A program made the position numbers and the translations under genes. Source: Xanthobacteraceae bacterium (lineage in GTDB: Bacteria > Pseudomonadota > Alphaproteobacteria > Rhizobiales > Xanthobacteraceae). Taken from it: 64,000 nucleotides of DNA. The stretch lies in assembly GCA_022841625.1 (NCBI GenBank), contig JALHRD010000010.1, forward strand, positions 62,001 to 126,000, in the 5' to 3' direction. Positions 1 to 9,762 of the stretch are shown piece by piece. Numbering within the stretch: the first letter of the stretch is position 1; every line of letters begins with the position of its first letter. Under the pieces are notes generated by a model. The model made no database searches and was not told where the DNA came from. It worked only from the letters and a program-made list of their open reading frames with translations.

Positions 1-473
1 GGGTAGATCGTTTCCGGAACGACCTTGCGGCCAAACCGAAAGTGCAGTGTCGACGGCGAGGGAATCGTCATCTTCGGCGTCAACTTGGTATGCGCCTTGA
101 CGAATTTGAAATGCTCGATCATCGGATGCGGAACATAGCCGCCGAGCCGCTTGTTGACGCGCAATTGGATGGGGTGCGCGGCCGCGCCATGAAACTGGAA
201 TGCGCGTTCGCCGCGATAGGACTCGACGCCGTCCAGCGCAACCAGGAAGTCGGTCTGCCAGGAAGCACGACGATATTCGCCGTCGGTTATCGATTGGAGG
301 CCCACAGACTCCTGCTTTTTAATCAGCGCGGCGATCTCGCGATCTTCGATCTCCCTAAGCGCCGCGGCAGAGAGCGCGCCTCTGTCGCGTTGCGCACGCG
401 CATCCCGCAATGCCGCCGAACGCAACAGGCTGCCGACATGGTCGGCGCGGAATGGCGGTTTCGATCGCGTCAT
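1..473 (-). CDS. MetE-core-like methyltransferase, partial (C-terminus outside window)
   Basis: The minus-strand frame opens with ATG at 473 and stays open to the window edge. The product begins MTRSKPPFRADHVGSLLRS, almost the same N-terminus as the two complete paralogues ending at 478 and 2702. It later carries the shared HPMIEHFKFV and PKMTIPSPS segments. The family is the cobalamin-independent methionine synthase C-terminal (MetE-core/UROD-like barrel) group, which moves methyl or related groups to or from thiols using zinc. The zinc-binding half would lie beyond position 1, so catalytic competence cannot be judged. Only 4 nt separate it from the stop of the upstream paralogue, so it is probably co-transcribed. 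Confidence 0.85.
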   Translation of the reverse strand, partial: MTRSKPPFRADHVGSLLRSAALRDARAQRDRGALSAAALREIEDREIAALIKKQESVGLQSITDGEYRRASWQTDFLVALDGVESYRGERAFQFHGAAAHPIQLRVNKRLGGYVPHPMIEHFKFVKAHTKLTPKMTIPSPSTLHFRFGRKVVPETIY

Positions 474-477
474 TGCC

Positions 478-1584
478 TTATCGGCCCCAGATTTCTTCCG
501 ACAGTTCTACAATCATTCGCAGCTTGGCCCATTGCTCGTCCTCGGCCAGCACATTGCCCTCCTCGGTCGAGGCGAAGCCGCATTGCGGCGACAGGCATAA
601 TTGATCGATATCGACATATTTCGCGGCCTCATCGATGCGGCGCTTGATCGTGTCCTGGCTCTCTAGCGTCCCGCTCTTGGAGGTGACCAGCCCGAGCACC
701 ACTGTCTTATCCTTCGGCACAAAACGCAGTGGCTCAAAGCCACCGGCACGCTCGGTGTCGTATTCCATAAAATAACCGTTGACCTTGATGGTATTGAACA
801 GAATTTCGGCGACCGGTTCGTAACCGCCCGAGGCCACAAAGGTCGATTGGAAGTTGCCGCGGCACAGATGCATGGTGATGGTCATGTCCGGCGGAATGTC
901 GGAAATCGCCGCATTGATCATTCGCGCATAAATGGCGGGCAATTGCGCGGGATCGTCGCCGCGCTGGGTAACGTGTTTGCGTAGCTCAGGATCGCAAAGA
1001 TAGGTGAAGTTGACCTCATCGAGCTGAAGATAGCGACACCCTGCATCGGCGAAGGCGCGCACCGCCTTGCGATAAGTCACGCCCAGATCGTTGTAGAAAT
1101 CGTCCATTGCCGGATAGATCGCCTCCGGCACCGCGGCGCGACCGTAACGGAAATGCAATGACGAAGGCGACGGAATGGTCATCTTGGGCGTCGCCTTGGT
1201 GTGCGACCGCACGAATTTGAAGTGCTCGATCATCGGATGACCGCTGAACGAGCCGAGCTTGCCGGTCACCCGCAGCATCATCGGCCTTGGCTGCGGCCCC
1301 TGAAAGCTAATCTTGCGCTCGCCCAGATAGGCCTCGACGCCGTCGAGCGCGCCGAGGAAGTCATAGTTCCAGAAGGCCCGCCGATATTCGCCATCGGTGA
1401 TCGATCGCAGCCCGACCGCCTCCTGCTTTTTGATGATCGCCTCGATCTCGCGATCTTCGAGTGCTTTGAGCTCCTCGGCGGTGATGTCGCCTTGCTCGCG
1501 CTTGGCGCGCGCCGCCTTGAGCGGCGCGGAGCGCAACAGGCTGCCGACATGGTCGGCGCGGAACGGCGGTTTCGATCGCATCAT
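478..1584 (-). CDS. MetE-core-like zinc methyltransferase
   Basis: Cobalamin-independent methionine synthase-type barrel of about 368 aa, half the length of classical MetE, so only the catalytic C-terminal-type domain is present. The expected zinc ligands are visible: His and Cys in MHLCRGNF, Glu in FMEYDTERAGG, and Cys in LSPQCGFAS near the C-terminus. A GTG at 1599 overlaps the stop of the upstream gene, but the ATG at 1584 gives MMRSKPPF, which lines up with the starts of the paralogues, so 1584 is preferred. Family members include core methionine synthases, methylcobalamin:CoM enzymes and epoxyalkane:CoM transferase, so the substrate is not fixed. It sits in a tandem array of four related genes. 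Confidence 0.88.
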   Translation of the reverse strand: MMRSKPPFRADHVGSLLRSAPLKAARAKREQGDITAEELKALEDREIEAIIKKQEAVGLRSITDGEYRRAFWNYDFLGALDGVEAYLGERKISFQGPQPRPMMLRVTGKLGSFSGHPMIEHFKFVRSHTKATPKMTIPSPSSLHFRYGRAAVPEAIYPAMDDFYNDLGVTYRKAVRAFADAGCRYLQLDEVNFTYLCDPELRKHVTQRGDDPAQLPAIYARMINAAISDIPPDMTITMHLCRGNFQSTFVASGGYEPVAEILFNTIKVNGYFMEYDTERAGGFEPLRFVPKDKTVVLGLVTSKSGTLESQDTIKRRIDEAAKYVDIDQLCLSPQCGFASTEEGNVLAEDEQWAKLRMIVELSEEIWGR

Positions 1585-1595
1585 GATGAGACTAC

Positions 1596-2639
1596 TCACT
1601 GTCCGGTTAGTTCGTGTCGCACGATCGCCGCGCCCTCGACCATGGCGCGCAGTTTTCCGAAAGCAACCGCACGGGGCAAATATTTCATGCCGCAGTCCGG
1701 CGCAATCACAATCCGCGCCGCAGGAACATGCGGCAATGCGCGGCGTATGCGCGCCGCGACGGCTTGCGGGGTTTCGACCGCTGCATCCGACAGATCGATC
1801 ACGCCAAGAATAATCGTCTTGGATGGCAATTCACGCAGCACCACGAGATCGACCTTCGGCTGCGCCGCCTCGATCGATACCTGCTGCGCGGGCGAGCGCT
1901 CAAGCTCCGGCAGGAACGAATAGCCCGATGGTTTCGATTTCACCATCTGGGCATAGCCGAAGCACAGATGCACCGCGGTTGTTCCGGTCGCGCCGTCAAG
2001 CGCGCGCTCGAGCGCGGCAAGACCATAGGCCTTGGCCTTCTCCGGCCGCGCCTGCATCCAGGGCTCGTCAAGCTGCACCACATCGGCGCCGGCCGCGAAC
2101 ATGTCCTTGATTTCGGCATTCACCGCGGCGGCATAATCATGCGCGAGCGCCTCTTCATCACGATAGTGATGGTCCTCGCATTGCTGCGCCATGGTGAACG
2201 GGCCCGGCACGGTCATCTTGATCATCCGGTCGGTATTGGCGCGCAGAAATTCGACGTCACGCACCTCGACCGGATGCCGCCGCCGGATCTTGCCGACAAT
2301 GCGCGGCACAATGGTGAAGCCACCGGTGCGATTGGGCGTCTTGCCGGGATTGTCGAGATCGACGCCGTCCAGCGCGGTGGCAAAGCGGTTGGAATAGCTC
2401 TCGCGCCGCTGTTCGCCGTCAGTGACAATATCGACGCCGGCGCATTCTTGATCGCGGATGGCGAGCAGCGTGGCGTCGTCCTGCGCCTCATCGAGGCCCG
2501 CGGGATCGACACGCCATAACTCCTGCGCCCGCACCCGCGGCGGCATTTGCTTGGCAAGGCTCACGCGGTCGATCAACCAGCCGGGTTGCGGATAGGATCC
2601 GACCAAGGTCGTGGGGAGAATGGGGATCGGCCGGCCCAC
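1596..2639 (-). CDS. MetE-core-like zinc methyltransferase, divergent paralogue
   Basis: A 347-aa member of the MetE C-terminal family, clearly more distant from its three neighbours. It opens with TTLVGSYPQPGWL, typical of the core-MetE branch. Zinc-site candidates are His and Cys in VHLCFGYAQ, Glu in LRELPSKT and Cys in IAPDCGMKYLP. The start is GTG at 2639, preceded by an AAGGTGA-like ribosome site. The stop overlaps the alternative GTG of the next gene, which points to translational coupling. The divergence suggests a different methyl donor or thiol acceptor from the SKPPFRADHVGS-type paralogues. Homocysteine methylation is possible but not shown. Confidence 0.86.
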   Translation of the reverse strand: MGRPIPILPTTLVGSYPQPGWLIDRVSLAKQMPPRVRAQELWRVDPAGLDEAQDDATLLAIRDQECAGVDIVTDGEQRRESYSNRFATALDGVDLDNPGKTPNRTGGFTIVPRIVGKIRRRHPVEVRDVEFLRANTDRMIKMTVPGPFTMAQQCEDHHYRDEEALAHDYAAAVNAEIKDMFAAGADVVQLDEPWMQARPEKAKAYGLAALERALDGATGTTAVHLCFGYAQMVKSKPSGYSFLPELERSPAQQVSIEAAQPKVDLVVLRELPSKTIILGVIDLSDAAVETPQAVAARIRRALPHVPAARIVIAPDCGMKYLPRAVAFGKLRAMVEGAAIVRHELTGQ

Positions 2640-2701
2640 GCGTCACCTTGTCCCATAACGACGGAGCGCGCGCACCGGCCGCGCCTGCGGCGGCATCGGC
2701 G

Positions 2702-3811
2702 TCACCTGCCCCAGATCTCGTCGGCCAGGTCCACGATCAATTTGAACTTCGCCCATTGCTCGTCCTCGGCGAGGATGTTGCCCTCCTCGGTCGAGGCAAA
2801 GCCGCATTGCGGCGACAGGCAGAACTGCTCGAGTGACGCGAATTTAGTGGCCTCGTCGATGCGGCGCTTGATGTCGTCTTTCTTTTCCAAGACGCCGCTC
2901 TTCGACGTGACGAGGCCCAACACCACGGTCTTGTGGCCCTTCGGCAGAAACCGCAACGGTTCAAAACCGCCGGAGCGGTCAGTGTCATATTCGAGGAAAT
3001 AGCCGTCATAGTTCACGCCGCCCAGCAGCCGCTCCGCCACCGGCTCATAGCCGCCCTCCGCCACCCAAGTGGACTTGAAGTTGCCCCGGCAGACATGGGT
3101 GGTGATGGTCATATCGGCTGGCTTGGCCGCCAGCGCGACATTGATGACGTCCTGATAGATTTGCGGCAGATTGTCCGCCATCGGCATGCGGTCGCGCGCC
3201 GCCGCCATCGCGGACGGTGAGCACAGATAGGACCACACGGTATCGTCGAACTGCAGATAACGACAGCCGGCGTCGTAGAACGCCTTGACCGCCTGGGAAT
3301 AGACTTTTCCGAGATCGGCAAAATAGTCGTCGATATTCGGATAGACCGATTGCGGGATGCCGTCCTTGGGCAAGCGGAAATGCATGACCGGCGGCGCCGG
3401 AATGCACATTTTTGGCATCACCCGGGTGTTCGCCTTCAGAAACCGGAAATGCTCCAACATCGGATGATCGGAAGGGAAGCCAAGCTTGCCGGTAATCTTG
3501 TAGCCTTCCGGCCGGGTCTCGACACCGCGGAACTTGATGCCGTGCGGCAGCGTGATCTTCTCACAGCCGGTCAGTCCCCAATAAAAATCAAGATGCCACC
3601 AGGAGCGACGATATTCGCCGTCGGTTGCAAGCTTGAGGCCGACCTGCTCCTGCTTGCGAATGATCGCCTGGATTTCCCGGTCCTCGACGGCCCGAAGCTG
3701 TTCGGCGCTCAACTCGCCCGTCTCCCGCTTGGCGCGGGCGGCCTTGATCGCTTCTGAACGCAGGATTGAACCGACGTGGTCGGCACGGAACGGCGGCTTG
3801 CTACGCTGCAT
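2702..3811 (-). CDS. MetE-core-like zinc methyltransferase
   Basis: A 369-aa paralogue of the gene at 478-1584. The frame is open further upstream, but ATG 3811 starts MQRSKPPFRADHVGS, exactly where the paralogues start, and has a GGGG ribosome site about 8 nt before it. The zinc-ligand segments are intact: THVCRGNFKS (His, Cys), FLEYDTDRSGG (Glu) and LSPQCGFAS (Cys). It lies 189 nt downstream of ligC on the same strand, so it may be the first gene of its own transcript or be read through from the lig genes. The substrate is unknown. The context suggests C1 metabolism tied to aromatic degradation, which is inference. Confidence 0.88.
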   Translation of the reverse strand: MQRSKPPFRADHVGSILRSEAIKAARAKRETGELSAEQLRAVEDREIQAIIRKQEQVGLKLATDGEYRRSWWHLDFYWGLTGCEKITLPHGIKFRGVETRPEGYKITGKLGFPSDHPMLEHFRFLKANTRVMPKMCIPAPPVMHFRLPKDGIPQSVYPNIDDYFADLGKVYSQAVKAFYDAGCRYLQFDDTVWSYLCSPSAMAAARDRMPMADNLPQIYQDVINVALAAKPADMTITTHVCRGNFKSTWVAEGGYEPVAERLLGGVNYDGYFLEYDTDRSGGFEPLRFLPKGHKTVVLGLVTSKSGVLEKKDDIKRRIDEATKFASLEQFCLSPQCGFASTEEGNILAEDEQWAKFKLIVDLADEIWGR

Positions 3812-4000
3812 GTCAAACACCCCAGATTTGGCTGGCTCAATCGGTAGCGCGGAATGCGGCGGGAGGAAAGTGCCGCACTTGCCCCGGGCTCCCGGGCGGG
3901 CGTCGCGCGAGCGCCGAAGCCCCAGATACGCCGAACCGGGCAAGGATCGGTCCCGGCGCGGCGCTCACAGACCGTCCGGAACACGCGTTATCGCCCGGTA

Positions 4001-4957
4001 CTATGCATGCGCCTTGCGCTGCGGGTCGATGATTTTTTCCAGCTTGCCGAGCACATGCATGCAGGGCAGCAGTTGCGCCAAACTGCCGTTCGGCTCGCGC
4101 TTTTCCTTGATCGCAGCGATGAACTCGCGATCCTCAAGCTCGATGCCGTCCATTGAGACATCGACCTTCGACACGTCGATCTTGTTGTCCTTGCCGTCGG
4201 ACAGGTCGTCGTAAAACGCCTTGAAGGTGCCATTGTCGCAGATGTAACGGAAGAACGAGCCGAGCGGACCGTCATTGTTGAACGACAGCGACAGCGTCAG
4301 CATGGCACCAGATGGCGTCCGCGCCACGATCCCCATATCCATTGCAATGTTGAGCTGCGGATGGATCGGCCCTTGCACCGCATAGCAATCGGAGATGTTC
4401 TCGCCGGCCTGGTATTGGAACAGATCGATGGTATGGGCAGCATGGTGCCAGAGCAGATGATCGGTCCAGCTGCGCGGATTGCCCGCCGCATTGATGTTTT
4501 TTCGGCGAAAGAAGTAGGTCTGCACGTCCATTTGTTGGATCTTGAGCTCACCCTTCTTGATCTTCTTGTGGACGTATTGGTGGCTCGGATTAAACCGACG
4601 AACGTGACCGCCCATAGCGGTAACGCCGGTTTCCTTGGCAATCTTCGCCAGCGCCTCGGCGTCCTCAACCGAGTCGGTAACCGGAATCTCGACCAGCACA
4701 TGCTTGCCGGCGCGCATCACCTGCTCGCCCTGGCGGAAATGCATCTTGGTCGGTGTGGTCAGGATGACCGCGTCGGCGCGCTTGATGCCCTCGGAAAGAT
4801 CGCCGGTATAATGCGGCACGCCATATTTCTTGGCGACCTCGGCGGTGGCGTCCTGATTGCCGCCGACCAGCGACGTGACTTCCACACCCGGGATACGCTT
4901 GAGGGCGTCGAGATGCTTCTGACCGAAGGCGCCCTGCCCGGCTACGCAAATTTTCAT
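4001..4957 (-). CDS. ligC: 4-carboxy-2-hydroxymuconate-6-semialdehyde dehydrogenase
   Basis: Gfo/Idh/MocA-type oxidoreductase, 318 aa. An N-terminal Rossmann fold shows the GQGAFG dinucleotide loop at about residues 8-13, and VLVEIPVTDS sits where the family has its EKP-like motif. The stretches RRFNPSHQYVHKK, SWTDHLLWHHAAHT and SFNNDGPLGSFFRYICDNG match what I recall of Sphingobium LigC. LigC oxidises the ring-cleavage product of LigAB with NADP to 2-pyrone-4,6-dicarboxylate. The start is ATG 4957, only 3 nt after the ligB stop, so it is co-translated with the dioxygenase. The context makes the assignment strong. Confidence 0.93.
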   Translation of the reverse strand: MKICVAGQGAFGQKHLDALKRIPGVEVTSLVGGNQDATAEVAKKYGVPHYTGDLSEGIKRADAVILTTPTKMHFRQGEQVMRAGKHVLVEIPVTDSVEDAEALAKIAKETGVTAMGGHVRRFNPSHQYVHKKIKKGELKIQQMDVQTYFFRRKNINAAGNPRSWTDHLLWHHAAHTIDLFQYQAGENISDCYAVQGPIHPQLNIAMDMGIVARTPSGAMLTLSLSFNNDGPLGSFFRYICDNGTFKAFYDDLSDGKDNKIDVSKVDVSMDGIELEDREFIAAIKEKREPNGSLAQLLPCMHVLGKLEKIIDPQRKAHA

Positions 4958-4960
4958 TGC

Positions 4961-6359
<1,399 letters not shown>

Positions 6360-6506
6360 TGGGTTGCCCCTCCACATCCATAAGGTCGGTTATTCCTGAC
6401 ATATATAGCTTGCGCGCCTCCTGCAACGAAAGTCGATGGGGCGCCGCGCCTGCGCCCGCCACTCCGGAGCCGCCCAACAAGGCCCGTTCCGGAATGGGGG
6501 CAAAGC

Positions 6507-7382
6507 CTAGCTCCAATAAAGCCGCATGGGATTGTCGACCAGGAGCTTCCTTTGCAGCTCCGCCGTTACCGCGATCCGCGGGATCATGTCGACAATGACG
6601 CCGTCATCGGGCGCCTCCTTCGGCATATTCGGGTGTGGCCAGTCGGTGCCCCAGATCACCCGATCCGGAAAGCGATCGACGATCGCCTTGGCGAACGGCA
6701 CCACATCGTCATAGGGCGGCCCGGCGACCGTGAAGCGCTCCGGGCAGGTGACCTTGGTGGTCCAGGTCTTGTTGGCGTCGAGCGCCTTGAGCCAGCGCTG
6801 GAAGTGCCGGCCGTCCACCCCCTCCTTCACATTCGGGCAGGCCATATGGTCGAACACCAGCGCGGTCGGCAGCGCCTTCAAGAACGGCTCCATTTCTTCG
6901 AGGTCGGCGTGCTCGAAATAGATCACGATGTGCCAGCCCAGCTTGGCAATGCGCCCAGCGATGCGCTGCATCACGTCTTTGGGCGTGGAGTCGACCAGCC
7001 GCTTGATGAAGTTGAAACGCACACCCCTGACGCCGGCGCGGTCGAGTTCCTGAAGCTCGGCATCGGTGATCGCCTCACCGATAAAGGCCACGCCCCTGGC
7101 GCGGCCATTCGACGTAACCAACGCATCGACCAGCGCACGATTGTCGGTGTCGTGGCAGGTTGCCTGCACGATCACCGCCCGGTCGAAGCCGAGGAAACCG
7201 TGCAACGCGAACAGCTTCTCCTTCGGGGCATCGCATGGTGTGTATTTGCGATTGGGCGAAAACGGAAACTTCGCCTCCGGACCGAACACATGATTATGCG
7301 CATCGACCGCACCCGGCGGCGGCCGGTATTTCGGTTTCGAAGGATTGGGATGGAACGGGATGTAGCCGGGACTCATGGGCAC
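6507..7382 (-). CDS. ligI: 2-pyrone-4,6-dicarboxylate hydrolase (amidohydrolase superfamily)
   Basis: TIM-barrel amidohydrolase of 291 aa. The start of the barrel has VDAHNHVFGP with the HxH pair, a central FDHMACPN, and near the C-terminus GTDWPHPNMP with the catalytic Asp. These are the LigI signatures. LigI opens the lactone made by LigC to 4-oxalomesaconate. GTG 7382 has a GGAGAG site at ideal spacing, and ATG 7376 two codons later is the alternative. It lies 147 nt upstream of ligA on the same strand. No LigJ or LigK homologue is recognisable in the window, so the rest of the pathway must be encoded elsewhere. Confidence 0.92.
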   Translation of the reverse strand: MPMSPGYIPFHPNPSKPKYRPPPGAVDAHNHVFGPEAKFPFSPNRKYTPCDAPKEKLFALHGFLGFDRAVIVQATCHDTDNRALVDALVTSNGRARGVAFIGEAITDAELQELDRAGVRGVRFNFIKRLVDSTPKDVMQRIAGRIAKLGWHIVIYFEHADLEEMEPFLKALPTALVFDHMACPNVKEGVDGRHFQRWLKALDANKTWTTKVTCPERFTVAGPPYDDVVPFAKAIVDRFPDRVIWGTDWPHPNMPKEAPDDGVIVDMIPRIAVTAELQRKLLVDNPMRLYWS

Positions 7383-7412
7383 GAAGAACTCTCCAACTTA
7401 TTGCTTGCGTTG

Positions 7413-7730
7413 CTAGAGGCGAATGACAGCCGTATCGGGGCCGATGGGAACCGGCGACATCTCTTTCGGGAACTGAACGTTCTTGCCCTGATGGAATGCG
7501 ACGACCGTATCGCTGACGGACGCAACAATCAGCACGTCCACCCGCGTATCGGAGAGGATAGAGTTGGGCGGCGCCCATCTAGTCGCTTGCCCGCCGCCGG
7601 GTCCCAGCTCAACCGTGTAGGTGAGCACTTCCACACGATCGTCGACCTTGAGCGCTACGCGGTATTGCCCGAACGCCGTCGTGCGTGTTTCGGGAGAGAT
7701 GCTGACGATGGAGTCGATGACAATCTGCAT
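7413..7730 (-). CDS. hypothetical 105-aa protein in the pca/lig run
   Basis: Not recognised. The predicted product has no signal peptide or membrane segment. It alternates short hydrophobic stretches with turns, which suggests a small beta-rich cytoplasmic protein. There is a single Trp in TRWAPPNS and a C-terminal GPDTAVIRL. ATG 7730 has GGAG about 5 nt upstream, and the gene lies 21 nt after the thiolase stop and 30 nt before ligI, so it is placed as a true operon member. The tight spacing and good ribosome site support it being coding. A role as a binding or accessory protein for aromatic catabolism is only a guess. Confidence 0.6.
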   Translation of the reverse strand: MQIVIDSIVSISPETRTTAFGQYRVALKVDDRVEVLTYTVELGPGGGQATRWAPPNSILSDTRVDVLIVASVSDTVVAFHQGKNVQFPKEMSPVPIGPDTAVIRL

Positions 7731-7751
7731 GCTGCTCCGATCTGATGCTGT

Positions 7752-8966
7752 TTAAACACGCTCCAGCGCCAACGATACGCCCTGCCCGACGCCGACGCAC
7801 ATGGTGGCAAGCGCGAGCTTGCCGCCGCGCGATTCCAGACCATGCACCGCGGTCAAGGCAAGCCGCGCGCCTGACATGCCGAGCGGATGACCGAGCGCGA
7901 TCGCGCCACCGTGCGGATTGACATGCTCGGCATCGTCAGGAACGCCAAGCTGCCGCAGGCAAGCAAGCGCCTGCGACGCAAACGCTTCATTGAGCTCGAT
8001 CAAATCGAAATCGCCGATCTTGAGCCCAAGCCTCATCATCAATTTGCGGGTCGACGGCACCGGCCCGATCCCCATCACTCTTGGCGGCACCGCCGCCGAT
8101 ACCATGCCGAGCACGCGCGCCCGCGGCCGCAGGCCGTGTTTCTTGACCGCATCCGCACTGGCCAGGATCATCGCCGCGGCACCATCGTTGACGCCCGACG
8201 CATTGCCGGCGGTGATGGTACCGGGATTGCGCACAAACGGCTTGAGCTTGGCGAGGCCGTCCATGGTGGTGTCGGGACGCGGATGCTCGTCCTTGTCGAC
8301 CAGCACCGGACCGGACCGGCCGCCCGGCACTTCGACCGCGGCGATTTCGGCGGCGAAGTAGCCCGACGCCATGGCCTTGCCGGCGCGCTGCTGCGAACGG
8401 AATGCGAAAGCATCCTGGTCGGCCCTCGCAATTTGATAGTCCTCGGCGACATTCTCGCCGGTTTCCGGCATGGCATCGACGCCATATTGCTGCTTCATCA
8501 GCGGATTGATGAAGCGCCAGCCGATGGTGGTGTCCTGGACCTCGGCGGTCCGTGAAAATGCTTCCGCGGCCTTGCCCATCACGAACGGCGCCCGCGTCAT
8601 TGATTCGACGCCGCCGGCAATGGCAAATTCGATTTCGCCCGCGCGGATCGCACGGGCCGCATCGCCGACCGCATTGAGGCCGGAGGCGCACAGCCGGTTC
8701 ACGGTGACACCCGGAACATGATCCGGCAGCCCCGCCAGCAGCGCCGCCATGCGCGCGACATTGCGGTTGTCCTCGCCGGCCTGATTGGCACAGCCGAACA
8801 CCACTTCGTCGAGCGCGCCCCAATCGACGCCGGGGTTGCGCTTGATGAGGGCCTTGAGTGGAATCGCCGCAAGATCGTCGGTCCGCACCTTGGCCAGCGC
8901 GCCACCATAGCGGCCGATCGGCGTGCGGATGGCGTCGCAGAGAAATACGTCACGCGTCGTCGTCAT
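7752..8966 (-). CDS. pcaF: 3-oxoadipyl-CoA thiolase
   Basis: Thiolase of 404 aa. The N-terminus VFLCDAIRTPIGRYGGAL and FGCANQAGEDNRNVARMA are typical of the 3-oxoadipyl-CoA subgroup (PcaF/PaaJ). The nucleophilic Cys is in NRLCASGLN at about residue 91, the His in GGAIALGHPLGMSGAR, and the second Cys in MCVGVGQG. It cleaves 3-oxoadipyl-CoA with CoA to succinyl-CoA and acetyl-CoA. The gene starts 20 nt after the CoA-transferase beta gene, so these form one transcription unit. A broader acetyl-CoA C-acyltransferase role cannot be excluded, but the context fits PcaF. Confidence 0.9.
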   Translation of the reverse strand: MTTTRDVFLCDAIRTPIGRYGGALAKVRTDDLAAIPLKALIKRNPGVDWGALDEVVFGCANQAGEDNRNVARMAALLAGLPDHVPGVTVNRLCASGLNAVGDAARAIRAGEIEFAIAGGVESMTRAPFVMGKAAEAFSRTAEVQDTTIGWRFINPLMKQQYGVDAMPETGENVAEDYQIARADQDAFAFRSQQRAGKAMASGYFAAEIAAVEVPGGRSGPVLVDKDEHPRPDTTMDGLAKLKPFVRNPGTITAGNASGVNDGAAAMILASADAVKKHGLRPRARVLGMVSAAVPPRVMGIGPVPSTRKLMMRLGLKIGDFDLIELNEAFASQALACLRQLGVPDDAEHVNPHGGAIALGHPLGMSGARLALTAVHGLESRGGKLALATMCVGVGQGVSLALERV

Positions 8967-8986
8967 GCTTTCTCCTCAAGCCACCG

Positions 8987-9760
8987 TTACGCCGCCTCGC
9001 CATGGGCGCGCGCCGTCCGCGCATGCACTTCCCGCAATACCCGCAATTCGTCCGCCGTCGGCGCCGCGGTCACGGCAATATTGGCGGCGTAGCGCACCGG
9101 CCAGCCGGTGTTATCGGCGATTTGCTCCCGCGTCACGCCGGGATGGATCGACGTGACCGTCATTTCCCTGCTCTGCGGATCCGGCTCGAAAATGCAGAGG
9201 TCGGTCACGAGCTTGGTCGGTCCCTTGCTCTTGAGCCCAAGCCGGGCGCGATGATCGCCGCCCTCGCCGTGCCCCATCGAGGTGATGAAATCGAGCTTCG
9301 CCACAAAGCTGCGTTTCGATTGCGCCATGATGATAAAGATTTCGCCGCATGACGAAGCAATCTCCGGCGCACCGCCGCCGCCCGGCAGCCGCACCTTTGG
9401 CCGGTCGTAGGGCCCCACCACCGTCGTGTTAAGATTGGCGAAGCGATCGATTTGCGCGCCGCCAAGAAAGCCCACCGTCATGCGGCCGCCTTGCAGCCAG
9501 TAACGGAACATTTCCGGCACTGACACCGTGGTCAATGCGGTCGAACACAATTCGCCGTCGCCGATCGACAACGGCAGCACATCCGGGCGGGTCGCGATCG
9601 TTCCGGATTCGTAGATCAATGTGATGCCGGGCGCGTGGGTCAGGCGCGCCAGGTTCGACGCCGCCGACGGCATGCCGATGCCGACGAAACAGACATCCTC
9701 GTTGCGCAGCGCACGCGCCGCCGCAACCGTCATCATCTCGCCGGGTTTGTAGTCGGCCAT
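8987..9760 (-). CDS. CoA-transferase subunit B (3-oxoadipate CoA-transferase type)
   Basis: Beta subunit of a family I CoA-transferase, 257 aa. The catalytic Glu is expected in LIYESGTIA at about residue 50, and GFLGGAQIDRFANLNTT and RLPGGGGAPEIA are conserved for the family. It resembles the glutaconate/CatJ-type subunit rather than the smaller PcaJ type. With subunit A it would activate 3-oxoadipate using succinyl-CoA, feeding the thiolase downstream. ATG 9760 lies 2 nt after the stop of subunit A, so the two are translationally coupled. Specificity for 3-oxoadipate rests on the thiolase neighbour. Confidence 0.87.
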   Translation of the reverse strand: MADYKPGEMMTVAAARALRNEDVCFVGIGMPSAASNLARLTHAPGITLIYESGTIATRPDVLPLSIGDGELCSTALTTVSVPEMFRYWLQGGRMTVGFLGGAQIDRFANLNTTVVGPYDRPKVRLPGGGGAPEIASSCGEIFIIMAQSKRSFVAKLDFITSMGHGEGGDHRARLGLKSKGPTKLVTDLCIFEPDPQSREMTVTSIHPGVTREQIADNTGWPVRYAANIAVTAAPTADELRVLREVHARTARAHGEAA

Positions 9761-9762
9761 TG

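Noticed and set aside
3812-4000. Possible SAM or cobalamin riboswitch before the MetE-core genes
   Set aside because: The region is only GC-rich with small CCCGGG palindromes; I could not match any riboswitch core.
6552-7745. A 397-aa plus-strand open frame across ligI and the small unknown gene
   Set aside because: It is antisense to well-recognised ligI, with no homology and Arg/His-rich composition typical of mirror frames in high-GC DNA.
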